In this document: positions 19,331-20,054 of the stretch, one piece after another
Numbering within the stretch: the stretch's first letter is position 1
Layout of the letters: each line of letters begins with the position of its first letter
Source: Larix sibirica
Taxonomy: Eukaryota > Streptophyta > Pinopsida > Pinales > Pinaceae
NCBI GenBank assembly: GCA_004151065.3
Contig: NWUY0300011930.1
Span: 22,300-42,353, forward strand
Length of the DNA stretch: 20,054 bases
Direction: 5' to 3'
The notes under the pieces: model-generated
Told to the model about the DNA's origin: nothing
The model's database searches: none
Seen by the model: the letters and a program-made list of their open reading frames with translations, nothing else
Translations under genes and position numbers: made by a program

Positions 19331-19805
19331 TAAGAATGTAGATAAGATAAGATAATTTTATTAATGTCCAACCACAAAACTAGGTCAATGCATAAAATTT
19401 TGGATTCCCGACCCGGTTTCAAGTTTTGATTATTCTCATTAAAATTTAATGCTCAAACCCCATGACTGCAAAATCACTTTGCATGCATAAAAATAAATTT
19501 TTGCTTGAAACACATGAAAATCTTTTCAACTTTTACAACTCAGAAATTTTATGACAGCCAAATCACAAAATTTAAAGACTCGGAATTCTAGCCAAATTGG
19601 CTCAGGAAAAACCCCGAAGGGGAAACCTAATAGGAGAAAGAAAAAAAAATTTCAGAGACAAATTACAAATTGTATAACAGCGGTACTTATCTCCCTTTTC
19701 TACCTCAAAATTTGTGCCAGCATCTCACTGACAGACTGCTGTACGGCTGCCTCAAAAACTATGCCAATTCAGACCTATATGGACTCGCACGTGTGAACCA
19801 TACCT
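19331..19805. other. No gene recognised; short palindromes
   Basis: There are two small palindromes, gccaaattggc at 19591-19601 and ccccgaagggg at 19612-19622, in sequence that on the minus strand resembles non-coding LTR or leader sequence. The 81-codon plus frame at 19551-19796 is lysine-rich, with no domain that I recognise. Confidence 0.35.
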
Positions 19806-19926
19806 ATTGTTTTCTCAAGTTTTGTGCTGCATTTTTTCCTCGATTTCTATGCCTATACGACCAACAATAAATTATTGTTTTCTCGAGTTTTGTGCTGCAC
19901 TTTTTCCTCGATTTCGTGCCTATACA
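19806..19926. repeat. 68-bp-period direct repeat, two copies
   Basis: 19806-19860 and 19874-19926 share attgttttctc, agttttgtgctgca, ttttttcctcgatttc and tgcctata with few changes. It is probably a duplicated part of an LTR. Confidence 0.85.
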
Positions 19927-19948
19927 GATTGTATTTGTTGATTAGGTT

Positions 19949-19987
19949 GTCATTGATGCCAACAATGCCTGGTCATTGATGCCAACA
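19949..19987. repeat. 16-bp repeat gtcattgatgccaaca, two copies
   Basis: Copies lie at 19949-19964 and 19972-19987, period 23. The reverse complement TGTTGGCATCAATGAC has the TGTTG start common to plant LTR termini, so this may be a minus-oriented LTR edge or two nested ones. A 67-base tail to the end of the window holds no gene. Confidence 0.7.
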
Positions 19988-20054
19988 GTTAAGTCTTGGT
20001 GCCCCTTGTGGAGCCCCTGAGGGTTAGTATTTGGTTTGTGGTTGTCTGTGTCAG

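Overview
The window looks like nuclear DNA of a seed plant with a large, repeat-rich genome. It is A+T-rich and filled with decayed Ty3/gypsy, Ty1/copia and LINE remnants. The only host gene I recognise is the 3' end of a spliced plant gene on the minus strand. A gymnosperm is plausible, from the age and mix of the retroelements and the divergence of the host protein from the angiosperm form as I know it, but this is inference. I saw no tRNA, rRNA, CRISPR array or bacterial-type gene. Two ambiguous bases (N) lie at 9232 and 12206.

Layout. 1-3000: A+T-rich sequence with a 35-bp inverted repeat (163-314), a plus-strand retroelement scrap resembling the end of a retropepsin (1741-2095), and short direct repeats. 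3030-3415: a possible minus-strand copia-type LTR with polypurine tract. 4455-5990: 5' part of a minus-strand LINE (ORF1 zinc-knuckle region, then APE-type endonuclease) with no reverse transcriptase after it. 6419-6560: a plus-strand zf-RVT-like scrap. 6854-6965: three copies of a ~38-bp repeat. 7464-9068: minus-strand Ty3/gypsy chromovirus pol fragment (end of RNase H, integrase zinc-binding region and core, chromodomain, polypurine tract), cut at 9069 by an LTR-like start. 9783-10020: a ~121-bp tandem duplication.

10449-14162: a short, non-autonomous Ty1/copia element in plus orientation (LTR, gag remnant, a scrap of RNase H, polypurine tract, LTR). Its central 1,699 bp occurs twice at an exact 1,700-bp offset with only five substitutions that I could find. 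The two copies are separated by a single N, so an assembly artefact is a serious possibility. 14710-16290: a degenerate triplicated array with ~440-580-bp units. 17033-17872: the last three coding exons (206 codons) of a VARICOSE/EDC4-like mRNA-decapping scaffold gene on the minus strand, whose 3' end faces that array. The rest of the gene would lie beyond about 17872, in or after a long intron, and I could not find the next exon before the window ends. 19806-19987: more LTR-like short tandem repeats.

The genes do not form a pathway. One host gene, for mRNA decay in cytoplasmic processing bodies, sits beside a graveyard of retrotransposons.
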